In this document: positions 9,050 to 15,846 of the stretch, piece by piece
Layout of the letters: each line of letters begins with the position of its first letter
Position numbering within the stretch: position 1 is the first letter of the stretch
Assembly (NCBI RefSeq): GCF_014842915.1
Contig: NZ_JACYXI010000013.1
Location: forward strand, 62,001-126,000
DNA: 64,000 nucleotides
Direction of reading: 5' to 3'
From: Roseibium litorale
GTDB lineage: Bacteria > Pseudomonadota > Alphaproteobacteria > Rhizobiales > Stappiaceae
Made by a program: the position numbers and the translations under genes
Notes under the pieces: generated by a model
Told to the model about the DNA's origin: nothing
The model's input: only the letters and a program-made list of their open reading frames with translations
Database searches by the model: none

Positions 9050-9406
9050 TCAGGCAAAAGGGCAATCTGCCCCCGGATCCTCTGCGCTCTCCTCATCGTC
9101 CGTTCCGAACGTCACCTGGAGGAGATCCGTTGCGATCGCGGCAAAGCCCAGCGCGCCTCCTGCGGTAGTCATGGCCGCCACCTGATCATCGGAGACAGAG
9201 TTCCCTGCGCCGCGCAGGCCGGCCCCGATCACCCGGATCAGGTCCCGCGCCGACACCCGTCCGCTCGAAAACCGCTCGGCCAATGCCGTCAAACTGTCGA
9301 GAGCAAAGGCCGCCTCCAGCTCCGCCAAGGCCCCGAGGGTCAGAACCAGCGTCCACTGGCGGCCATCCAGACAAGCGGCAATCTCGCCGCGCAAGCGATT
9401 GGGCAT
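9050..9406 (-). CDS. Gene transfer agent family protein, tail chaperone (gp10-like)
   Basis: A 118-aa protein. Residues 1-60 (MPNRLRGEIAACLDG, LTLGALAELEAAF, FSSGRVSARDLIRVIGAGLRG) match the GTA family protein that RcGTA encodes as g10. ATG 9406 is preceded by AAAGGAGAAGGG and is preferred over an upstream in-frame ATG at 9439. The acidic C-terminus (TDDEESAEDPGAD) is variable in the family. It lies between the major tail protein and the small chaperone gene. Confidence 0.88.
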   Translation of the reverse strand: MPNRLRGEIAACLDGRQWTLVLTLGALAELEAAFALDSLTALAERFSSGRVSARDLIRVIGAGLRGAGNSVSDDQVAAMTTAGGALGFAAIATDLLQVTFGTDDEESAEDPGADCPFA

Positions 9407-9435
9407 TCCCTTCTCCTTTCCTGCCAGACCGCCTG

Positions 9436-9849
9436 TCACAGCACCGCGAACACCAGTTCGCCCGCAGACTCCAGCGCCAGCTCGTAGGTCACTTCCCCAT
9501 CGTGCCGCCCGCCATATTCCAGCGCGGTCACCTGAAACGGGCCAGTCAAGGTGCCGAAATCCGGGATCACCACCTGCCAGTCCCGGATCTCCCCCGCGAA
9601 GAACAGCTGACGCACCGCCGCGTCGCTGGCCTGATCGCGGAACAGACCTGATCCGGACAGGCTCGCCGTGCGGGTTCCGGCTGAACTCAAAAGCTCCCGC
9701 CAGCGCCCGGCACTATCGGAACTGGTGATGTCCACCGCCGTGGCATTCAGCGCCATCCTGCGGCTTCTGAGCCCCGCCACCGTCTGAAAACTCCCATTCC
9801 CGTCCTGATCCAGCTTGAGCAGCAGATCCCGTCCAGCCTGAGCCGCCAT
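9436..9849 (-). CDS. GTA major tail tube protein (gp9-like, TP901-1 family)
   Basis: A 137-aa protein from ATG 9849 (AAGGAG upstream), the same length class as RcGTA g9. AAQAGRDLLLKLDQDGNG, TVAGLRSRRMALNATAVDIT and the GRWRELLSSAGTRTASLSG block are typical of phage major tail proteins of the TP901-1 type. It should polymerise into the tail tube. The 190-bp gap upstream of it is filled by a palindromic repeat that separates it from gp8. Confidence 0.92.
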   Translation of the reverse strand: MAAQAGRDLLLKLDQDGNGSFQTVAGLRSRRMALNATAVDITSSDSAGRWRELLSSAGTRTASLSGSGLFRDQASDAAVRQLFFAGEIRDWQVVIPDFGTLTGPFQVTALEYGGRHDGEVTYELALESAGELVFAVL

Positions 9850-9883
9850 GGCATTCTCCTTCACTGTGTTCGAAAATCAGATT

Positions 9884-10035
9884 GTCCCTCGCCCGGGCCC
9901 TTGGCCCGGCCTCTCCCCAAAGGGGCGAGGCATCCCTGCCGCACTGCTCAGGCAACCCAGGACCACGTTTGTCTTCAGTCTCTCCATACGGGCGGCCTGC
10001 TCCCTCTCCCTTCAGGGAGAAGGTTGGGGTGAGGG
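9884..10035. repeat. Family A palindromic repeat inside the GTA operon
   Basis: A noncoding block bounded by CCCTCGCCC and GGGTGAGGG, with internal hairpins (GGGCCCTTGGCCC and CTCCCTTCAGGGAGAAGG). Its right part, GCCTGCTCCCTCTCCC to the end, recurs at 13765-13790 and around 51810-53000. It fills the whole gap between gp8 and gp9. No gene is visible in it. Confidence 0.75.
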
Positions 10036-10041
10036 AAAGCC

Positions 10042-10458
10042 CTATTCCACCGGCTCTGTCACCGCCCGAAGCTCGATCACGCCCCGGAAGGTGCGGCCGT
10101 CCCGCATCAGGGCCGTGCTCCGGCCGGAGAGCTGCAGGCCAACGAGGTGATGCCCGTCGAGCGTGAGCGCCCCATCTAGGATCTGCCCGGAGGCTTCCTC
10201 CATCAGGGTCAGAACCTCGTCCCGGCTGGGCGCACGCGAGAGAACCTGAAGCCGAAGATCATGCAACAGACCCTCTGACGGATCGCTCAAGAGCGGCTTG
10301 CTCCCCAGTGTTTCCAGCGACAGAAACGGAAAGGCCTGACCGCGTGCCGGCACGTCGCAAATGCCCTCCGACCCCATCTGGGCGGTCAGCGCAGTGGACC
10401 CGTTCAGCCGCGTGAGAAGCGCCTTTCTCAGGGCCAGCTCTGCAGAAAGCACGCTCAT
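10042..10458 (-). CDS. GTA head-tail completion protein, DUF3168 (gp8-like)
   Basis: A 138-aa protein whose start ELALRKALLTRLNGSTAL, middle FPFLSLETLGSKPLL and C-terminal ALMRDGRTFRGVIELRAVTE match DUF3168, the tail terminator family found as g8 in RcGTA-like clusters. A GAGGAGGAAG site precedes the ATG, which overlaps the stop of gp7 in an ATGA arrangement. The 3' end abuts a family A repeat within 7 bp. Confidence 0.9.
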   Translation of the reverse strand: MSVLSAELALRKALLTRLNGSTALTAQMGSEGICDVPARGQAFPFLSLETLGSKPLLSDPSEGLLHDLRLQVLSRAPSRDEVLTLMEEASGQILDGALTLDGHHLVGLQLSGRSTALMRDGRTFRGVIELRAVTEPVE

Positions 10459-10775
10459 GTGTCTTCCTCCTCGGCCAGGCAGAGCAAGGTCTTGCCGCGC
10501 AGGTTCTCATCGGCAGCGCTGAGAATGCGGAAGGTCTTCGCTCCCGCCACCACCCGCCAGCCTCCGGCAACATCCTCCCGGTAACGCAGGCGGATCTCAT
10601 GGGTCACGGTTCCTGAAAGCCGGTCCGACAGCACAGCTTCGCCCTGCCTTAAGCAGCGGATCTCTGCAAAATCCGGTCCGGCGGCAGCATAGACCAGCAC
10701 CGCTGCCCCACCGGCGGATTGGGTCCGCACCGGCTGTTCCAGCTCCACCGGCGTGCGGTACCGCCCCGCGCTCAC
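10455..10775 (-). CDS. GTA head closure/adaptor protein (gp7-like)
   Basis: A 106-aa protein from GTG 10775, which overlaps the gp6 stop as GTGA. Upstream in-frame ATGs lie deep inside gp6 and are unlikely. YRTPVELEQPVRTQSAGGA and THEIRLRYREDVAGGWRVV are characteristic of the SPP1 gp16-like head-tail adaptor family. Its position between the connector and DUF3168 genes is that of RcGTA g7. It probably closes the head and joins it to the tail. Confidence 0.87.
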   Translation of the reverse strand: MSAGRYRTPVELEQPVRTQSAGGAAVLVYAAAGPDFAEIRCLRQGEAVLSDRLSGTVTHEIRLRYREDVAGGWRVVAGAKTFRILSAADENLRGKTLLCLAEEEDT

Positions 10776-11341
10776 AGCAGACGCACCCGGTTTGCGGCCA
10801 GAAGCCGGTCCAGACCATGCGGCATGCTCGCCATGGCCAGCTCCGTTCCGGCTTCCCGGTACTCGAACCAATGAGCCGCGAGCAGCCGCACGCTCTGGCG
10901 CAGGTCCGCGGGCACATCACTGGCAGCTGTGCCATATCCGGCGGTAAAGTCGATTTCGATGGACATCACGGCAGAGGATGGCAGCCCCGCCCCGGGCTTC
11001 ACCCGGATCCGCGCCGGGCTGGTGCTCTTGTCCAGCCGCCAGTCCCCCTCGGACAGCGCATGGGGCACGCCATCCTCATCGAACACCAGGATCTGGCTAA
11101 TCCCCTGTACGGGGGCGACCGGCAGCTGCACGACCCGCCCCAAAGGCCAGCCATCCAGATAGAGCCGCCAGCTCTGGGTGATCAGCGCCCGGCGGGTTTC
11201 CTGCTCCACCTGCGCCCTTGCGGAAGCGATCAGTTGTTCCAGAAAAGCGTCTTCCACCGTACCGGTCAGGCGTAAATGCGCCTTCATTTCCGTCAAGGTC
11301 ACCGGCTCCACTACCGGTTCGATCACACGCGTTGCAGTCAT
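10772..11341 (-). CDS. GTA head-tail connector/adaptor (gp6-like, phiE125 gp8 family)
   Basis: A 189-aa protein from ATG 11341, with GGAAGG upstream. The N-terminus (VEPVTLTEMKAHLRLTG, EDAFLEQLIASARAQVE) is the typical helical start of gp6-like connector proteins, followed by a beta part (LPVAPVQGISQILVFDEDG) and a C-terminal helix (LRQSVRLLAAHWFEYREA). It forms the adaptor ring under the portal. It is the first gene after the internal terminator at 11373-11407. Confidence 0.9.
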   Translation of the reverse strand: MTATRVIEPVVEPVTLTEMKAHLRLTGTVEDAFLEQLIASARAQVEQETRRALITQSWRLYLDGWPLGRVVQLPVAPVQGISQILVFDEDGVPHALSEGDWRLDKSTSPARIRVKPGAGLPSSAVMSIEIDFTAGYGTAASDVPADLRQSVRLLAAHWFEYREAGTELAMASMPHGLDRLLAANRVRLL

Positions 11342-11372
11342 GGCAAACCTTCCGGAAGCAGCGTCGAAAAAC

Positions 11373-11407
11373 AAAAAAAGGCCGGATCCTTGAACAAGGA
11401 CCCGGCC
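11373..11407 (-). terminator. Strong intrinsic terminator between capsid and connector genes
   Basis: On the minus strand a 12-bp stem (GGCCGGGTCCTT pairing with AAGGATCCGGCC, one mismatch, loop GTTC) is followed directly by seven T residues. It lies 92 bp after the capsid stop and 31 bp before the gp6 start. It has the full form of a rho-independent terminator and would make head genes more abundant than tail genes unless antitermination operates. Confidence 0.85.
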
Positions 11408-11499
11408 AGTCGGGGAGGATATATCAGAGCCGGCCGGCTGAAACTGACCGGCTCCAGTCAGAAGGACGCGAAGGTCCCCGGGCTGTGACCATCACGCCC

Positions 11500-12828
11500 T
11501 CAGGCAGAGAAGGTCATCAGCTTGATGGCGTCATAGTCCTGCACGCCGCCCCCCACGCGTTTGGTGGTGTAGAAGAGGACATAGGGCTTGGAGGAATAGG
11601 GATCGCGCAGGATGCGCACGCCCATCCGGTCCACCACCAGATAGCCCCGGCGGAAGTCGCCAAAGGCAATCGCGGGTGCATCTACCGCGATGTCCGGCAT
11701 GTCCTCGGCTTCCGTCACGGGGAAGTTCAGCAGGGTCGCCTCACCGCCCGCGTTCATCGGCGGTTGCCAGAGATAGTTGCCGTCCCCGTCCTTCAGCTTG
11801 CGCAGGGCGCCCTGAGTGCGCCGGTTCATCACGAAGCGCGCGTTCTGCCGGTAGCCGGCCTTCAGCGTGTAGATCAGATCCAGAAGCACATCGCCGGGGC
11901 TGAGCGCCGGAAAGCCGCCCGCCTCGCCGCTCTTGACCGTCCCGAGCTTACCCCATGTCCAGCTGGCCTCCACCACCCGGTCGGCCGCCAGGAAGCCCTT
12001 GGGCCGGTTGACGCCGTCGCCATTGACAAAGGCAGCGCCCTCCTGCTCGGCAAAGGCCGCTTCCACTTCCTCGGCGATCCAGGCATCCACATCGATGGCC
12101 GCATCATCCAGAAGCGAGGCGCTGGCCGCCGGCATGGCGTAAAGCTCCATCGCCGGGAAGGCCAGTTCCGCCAGCGTTGGAGCTGTTGTCTGCGGACGGG
12201 CATCCGTCTCTCCCACCCAGCCAGTCTGCGGACCGGTCAGGGAATAGGGCTTCTTGTAGGTCGCCGACGACACCTGCCGGTTGCCCGCAATCGACCGGAT
12301 CGGCGAGACCTGAGACAGGCGGCGCAGAATGCCCGCTTCCGTTTCCTCCGGCACCAGATAGCCACCGTCCGGATCGGAGCCGGACGACATGGCCTTCAGC
12401 TCCAGCGGGCGCAGCCGGGCGTCCTGACCGGTCCGCACATAGGTCTCGAAGGCCGCCCGGTGCTCCAGAACCTGGGCGGGGACAGCCCGTTCCGGCCTTG
12501 CACCAAGCTCAGCCCCGATTTGCGGACGCCGGGCCTTCAGGGTCAATTGATCAAGACGGCGCTGGGTTATGTCGAGCGCGGCATCCAGCCGGTCCAGCTT
12601 TTCCAGCGTCAGAATGTCCGGATTGCCCCGCTCCTCGATTTCCGCCAGCCGGGCATCATTGACCGCCCGGTAGCTTTCGAAGGCACGGAAGAACTCGTCG
12701 AAGGTCCGGGCAACATCCTCACCGCCCGAAAAGGCAGAGGGCTGCGCCGCCACCCCCGCGGGCAAGCCGCCCGCCTTTGTCTCCAGCGGCAGCGCCGCAG
12801 TGGAACCCATCACGTCCGAATGCTGCAT
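11500..12828 (-). CDS. GTA major capsid protein (gp5-like, HK97 fold)
   Basis: A 442-aa protein from ATG 12828, with AGGGAGAG upstream and an ATGA overlap with the protease gene. Residues about 30-110 are helical and carry the scaffold (delta) domain that the protease should remove. The mature HK97-fold part begins near GSDPDGGYLVPEETE and continues with TASVLLDDAAIDVDAWIAEE-like and GDGVNRPKGFL blocks, ending QDYDAIKLMTFSA. It forms the head shell and pairs with the adjacent protease and portal. Confidence 0.95.
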   Translation of the reverse strand: MQHSDVMGSTAALPLETKAGGLPAGVAAQPSAFSGGEDVARTFDEFFRAFESYRAVNDARLAEIEERGNPDILTLEKLDRLDAALDITQRRLDQLTLKARRPQIGAELGARPERAVPAQVLEHRAAFETYVRTGQDARLRPLELKAMSSGSDPDGGYLVPEETEAGILRRLSQVSPIRSIAGNRQVSSATYKKPYSLTGPQTGWVGETDARPQTTAPTLAELAFPAMELYAMPAASASLLDDAAIDVDAWIAEEVEAAFAEQEGAAFVNGDGVNRPKGFLAADRVVEASWTWGKLGTVKSGEAGGFPALSPGDVLLDLIYTLKAGYRQNARFVMNRRTQGALRKLKDGDGNYLWQPPMNAGGEATLLNFPVTEAEDMPDIAVDAPAIAFGDFRRGYLVVDRMGVRILRDPYSSKPYVLFYTTKRVGGGVQDYDAIKLMTFSA

Positions 12829-13385
12829 CAAACTCTCCCTTGTGTACCGGTCAGGCGCCCGGCGAGGGACACCTTCGACCTGGATCTGGATTGGATAGCG
12901 GGTGCGGGCGCAGGCCCCGCGAGCTGCACCCGCGCGCCTTCCGCCTGCGGAAAGGTCACGATCGACACTTCCCAAAGATCGATGTCGGTCAGAATGCGCG
13001 GCCCCCGGCCCGTGGAACGGAACGACCTGCGCGCCTTGAAGCCGATGGAAAGTCCCGTTGCCACCCCGGCTGAGATCAGCACCGCGGCCTCCCGGGCCTG
13101 CTCAACGTCCTTCAGAAGATAGCCACTGACCCGGAGGCCGACCCTGTCTTCGCGGAGGGACGTCCAGATCCCGATCGGGGCCGCCGGATCGTGCTGCCAC
13201 AGGATCGCCAATCCGCCGCTGCCCCTGGTTTCCAGGCTGCGCTGAAACGCTCCCCGGCGGATGATGTCGCCTGCCCCGTCCAATTGCTCAAACAGGCTGG
13301 CATAGCCTGTCACCGGAATTCTGCCGCTGAGGAGATCCTCCGCCCGCTTCTGCTGCCGGGCCAGAGCAACGCCGCCCGCACTCAT
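12828..13385 (-). CDS. GTA prohead protease (gp4-like, HK97 family)
   Basis: A 185-aa protein from ATG 13385. FSGRIPVTGYASLF-like start (SGRIPVTGYASLFEQLD), ILWQHDPAAPIGIWT (with the catalytic-region His) and GVATGLSIGFKARRSF (the Ser of S-x-G) match the HK97 prohead protease family. It should cleave the capsid delta domain during head maturation. A GGAG site lies upstream and the start overlaps a 58-aa open frame as ATGA. Confidence 0.92.
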   Translation of the reverse strand: MSAGGVALARQQKRAEDLLSGRIPVTGYASLFEQLDGAGDIIRRGAFQRSLETRGSGGLAILWQHDPAAPIGIWTSLREDRVGLRVSGYLLKDVEQAREAAVLISAGVATGLSIGFKARRSFRSTGRGPRILTDIDLWEVSIVTFPQAEGARVQLAGPAPAPAIQSRSRSKVSLAGRLTGTQGRV

Positions 13386-13558
13386 CTCCCGCGCTCCGGT
13401 TTCCGCGAAGGCTCGGCCCTTGCCAGCGCCAGCACCGCTCCGGAAAACCCGCCAAACACCTGCCGGTGTGCCGGTTCCTTGCCGCGTCCTGCCAAACCGG
13501 CCCTGCGCAGCCAAAAGGGCGCCGCGCGCTTCAGGCCCTTGCTGATCATTTCAATCAT
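13382..13558 (-). CDS. Small 58-aa basic protein upstream of the prohead protease
   Basis: A short frame with a very good GGGAGGCGGAG site 3 bases before ATG 13558 and an ATGA overlap with the protease start. The product begins MIEMISKGLKRAAPFWLRRA and is rich in Arg, Ala and Gly, with a short hydrophobic stretch (FGGFSGAVLALA). I do not recognise it. The ribosome binding site and exact coupling argue for translation, either as a protein or as a leader controlling protease translation. Confidence 0.5.
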   Translation of the reverse strand: MIEMISKGLKRAAPFWLRRAGLAGRGKEPAHRQVFGGFSGAVLALARAEPSRKPERGR

Positions 13559-13637
13559 CACTCCGCCTCCCGTTGTTGGGACATTGATTCAAGTGAGAGG
13601 ATTTTTTTCTTTTGATTCATGAGGTTGTAGGAGAAAG

Positions 13638-13790
13638 CCCTCACCCGGACCTGCGGTCCGACCTCTCCCAGGCTTGGGAGAGGTGTCCCAGCGGCACTGC
13701 TCAGGACACGCTAAAGGCACCGTTTTTCCTCAAACGTTAGTCCGAAGCGCAGCCTGCTCCCTCTCCCTTCAGAGATACTGGGGTGAGGGG
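13638..13790. repeat. Family A palindromic repeat between gp3.5 and the protease
   Basis: A 153-bp noncoding block starting CCCTCACCC and ending GGGGTGAGGGG. It contains the hairpin CCTCTCCCAGGCTTGGGAGAGG near its left end and CTCCCTCTCCCTTCAGAG near its right end. Both ends recur in other family A copies in this window. It begins about 80 bp upstream of the small 58-aa frame and ends 10 bp from the gp3.5 stop. Confidence 0.78.
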
Positions 13791-13799
13791 CATCCGCTC

Positions 13800-14105
13800 T
13801 CAGCCGCCATTTCCTGAAACATCTGAACCGCTTGGGCGCAGCAACTGATCCCGGTCCTCATGCCCCTCATGCGCTGAGTCACATCTGTCCCCTCCCCAGC
13901 TCCTGGCACGGCCTGTTTCCTGCCCTGACAGCAATCTGTTCAATCGGGCAAGCTCCTGCACGAATTCGGAAAACCGCCGGTTGGAGGCCGTCAGTTCCCG
14001 CAAGAGCAACAGGCCCAGAAGGCTGGCCGCCACGGCCCAGAGAAACAGAGCAAGATGCGCCAGATCCCCCCGCTCGATCACCGAGCGGACGATCTCCGCG
14101 CTCAT
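13800..14105 (-). CDS. GTA gp3.5-like small membrane protein
   Basis: A 101-aa protein with one transmembrane helix (about residues 18-37, LALFLWAVAASLLGLLLLRE) followed by a helical segment NRRFSEFVQELARLN. Its place between portal and protease is that of the RcGTA g3.5 head-formation protein. The start overlaps the portal stop as ATGA. The last about 45 residues are low-complexity and run up to a repeat, so the natural C-terminus may have been replaced when the repeat arrived. Confidence 0.72.
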   Translation of the reverse strand: MSAEIVRSVIERGDLAHLALFLWAVAASLLGLLLLRELTASNRRFSEFVQELARLNRLLSGQETGRARSWGGDRCDSAHEGHEDRDQLLRPSGSDVSGNGG

Positions 14106-15316
14106 CCCTGCGCCTCCCCGGGCATCCCCCCGTCCGGCCCATAGCCAACCGCCACCCGCTTCTCATCCCGGCTGAGGAAGGACGCCGCCTCCACCCGCCG
14201 CCAAAGGGCTTCCCGCTCGCTCGACAGCGCCTCGATGCCATCGGCATCCGGCTCAAGCCGCAAGGGAGCCCCGCCGAAGGCCGGGCTCAGCCAGGCGGCC
14301 AGCCCACCCGTTACCCGGCGGACCAAAGGCAGCACCGCGCCGCGCCAGAACGCCCGGTTGGCTTCCTGATAATTCGCATAGGTGTTGTCGCCCGGAATGC
14401 CGAGCAGCATCGGCGGCACCCCGAAGGCCAGCGCGATCTCCCGCGCCGCCTGGTTCTTCGCCTCAATGAAATCCATGTCCTTGGGCGTCAGCCCCATGGG
14501 TTTCCAGTCCAGCCCGCCTTCCAGCAGAAGGGGTCGGCCCGCGTTGCGCGCGCCCTGATAACCGCTCTCCAGCTCCTGTTTCAGCCGCTCGAACTGATCA
14601 GCACTCAGGTTCACTGTGTCCCCAGCCCCATAAACCAGCGCGCCGGAGGGGCGCGCCGCATTGTCGAGCAGCGCCTTGTTCCAGTGGGTTGCGGCGTTGT
14701 GGATGTCGAGGCTCATTTGAGCGGCCTCCACCGGCGCAAAACCGTAATGGTCGCTCAAGGGATGAAACAGCTTCAGATGCCGCACCTGGGCGATCGCCCC
14801 CGTCTCCGGGTCTGTCTCGCCAGACAGCCGCAGCGTCCGCCCGCCCACAGAATAGTCGAAGGCCTCCGGCCAGCCGGAGGCACCCGGCACCACCTTCACC
14901 CGGTCCGGGCGCAGGGCGTAGAGTTCGCGCGGCGTCCCACCTAGCCCCACCTGCTCGATGAAGGCGTTCCCCGCCCCCAGCAGATGGCCATAGACCGCCT
15001 CCAGAAGATCCGCCCCGCCCTCGTGCTCGTTGGGCCGGGAAAGCAGATCCAGCAGCGGATGCCGGTCCAGCTCCAGATCCCCTTCAAACAGGGTCAGCGG
15101 CATGCTCGCCGCCGCCTCCGCAATCATCCGCACGGCCCGGTAGACAACCGGATTGCGCGCAAATCCTTCCCGCGCCAGCCCGGCATAATCGCGCGGGCTC
15201 CACACCGGCTGCGCCGCGGACTGCACCGCGATCAAAGGCCCCGTGCGCGAGGCCCGCGTCTCCAGCGGCACTTCATGACGCCGCCAAAATGAGTCAAACG
15301 CCTGTTTCAAGCCCAT
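14102..15316 (-). CDS. GTA portal protein (gp3-like)
   Basis: A 404-aa phage portal protein of the HK97 family. It has NPVVYRAVRMIAEAAASMP, HPLLDLLSRPNEHEGG, LLGAGNAFIEQVG and RELYALRPDRVKVVPG in order, then ALAFGVPPMLLGIPGDNTYANYQEA and RAFWRGAVLPLV, all diagnostic of the family. It forms the dodecameric vertex through which the terminase packs DNA. AAAGG precedes the ATG. Downstream it is coupled to gp3.5. Upstream a 526-bp gap separates it from the terminase gene. Confidence 0.95.
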   Translation of the reverse strand: MGLKQAFDSFWRRHEVPLETRASRTGPLIAVQSAAQPVWSPRDYAGLAREGFARNPVVYRAVRMIAEAAASMPLTLFEGDLELDRHPLLDLLSRPNEHEGGADLLEAVYGHLLGAGNAFIEQVGLGGTPRELYALRPDRVKVVPGASGWPEAFDYSVGGRTLRLSGETDPETGAIAQVRHLKLFHPLSDHYGFAPVEAAQMSLDIHNAATHWNKALLDNAARPSGALVYGAGDTVNLSADQFERLKQELESGYQGARNAGRPLLLEGGLDWKPMGLTPKDMDFIEAKNQAAREIALAFGVPPMLLGIPGDNTYANYQEANRAFWRGAVLPLVRRVTGGLAAWLSPAFGGAPLRLEPDADGIEALSSEREALWRRVEAASFLSRDEKRVAVGYGPDGGMPGEAQG

Positions 15317-15419
15317 GGTTTCATTGGCCTTTCAAGCTAAAGTTAAGAAGTTGAGTCAGTGGGCGAATGAACGAGCTAAAGTTGCGCATGCATTGATTTA
15401 TGCACTTTCTCTGCAGTTG

Positions 15420-15635
15420 CCCTCACCCCGGCCTTCTCCCATTTCCGCCTGTTTGGAGGGAGAGGAAGCGAGCTACGGTATGCCGCAAGGCAGTGCCGTT
15501 ATGAACGTCTCAAGCCCCCAGCCGCCTGTCTTCCGCCAAACAAGGCAACCGGACACCCGAACCGCTCCCCACGGCCAGCCTCTCAACCACCTTTCCCAAG
15601 CCTGGGAGAGGTCGGCGCGAAGCGCCGGGTGAGGG
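15420..15635. repeat. Family A palindromic repeat between portal and terminase genes
   Basis: A 216-bp noncoding block with terminal inverted ends CCCTCACCC and GGGTGAGGG. The right part contains CTTTCCCAAGCCTGGGAGAGG and GGCGCGAAGCGCC, repeated at 17893-17942 and in the 51.8-53.1 kb array. The middle (about 15480-15580) is unlike the other copies. Confidence 0.8.
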
Positions 15636-15636
15636 T

Positions 15637-15652
15637 TGTGATCCAGATCACG
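15637..15652. promoter_or_regulatory. CRP/FNR-type operator upstream of a small plus-strand gene
   Basis: TGTGATCCAGATCACG is a nearly perfect match to the classical CRP palindrome (TGTGA, six bases, TCACA). It lies 75 bp upstream of the 39-aa plus-strand frame and immediately after a family A repeat. Which CRP/FNR family member would bind is unknown. Confidence 0.55.
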
Positions 15653-15726
15653 GTATCAGCCTTAAAACAGCGCTAGCTTGAGATCAGACGGGGAGAAACC
15701 GCCCCGGTGAGTTGCAGGAGGTCACC

Positions 15727-15846
15727 ATGTTCCATGCCATTCTCATCGCCGCAGCAGCTGCCTTCACCGCCATGGAGGCCACGGATTTCATGGCCGCAAA
15801 GCCTGTCCGGGTGAAGGCTGAAGCACGGAAGAAGCAGCCGCGCTAA
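15727..15846 (+). CDS. Small 39-aa protein antisense to the terminase-portal gap
   Basis: A frame too short for routine calling. It has a strong GGAGGT site 4 bases before ATG 15727, and begins MFHAILIAAAAAFTAMEATD. It has an Ala-rich hydrophobic N-terminus and a basic tail (ARKKQPR). Its last 4 bp overlap the terminase stop on the other strand. A CRP-like site lies upstream. Function unknown, and it could be a small membrane-associated peptide. Confidence 0.6.
   Translation: MFHAILIAAAAAFTAMEATDFMAAKPVRVKAEARKKQPR

Noticed and set aside
11218..13122. Open frame of over 600 codons on the plus strand opposite the capsid and protease genes
   Set aside because: It is antisense to clearly recognisable GTA genes, has no family resemblance, an odd Arg/His/Gln-rich composition and no ribosome site. 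It is a high-GC shadow.
13800..13930. Frameshift in the gp3.5-like gene
   Set aside because: The C-terminal tail is low-complexity next to a repeat, but reading frames around it give no better continuation of the family. A repeat-driven change of C-terminus is the simpler view.
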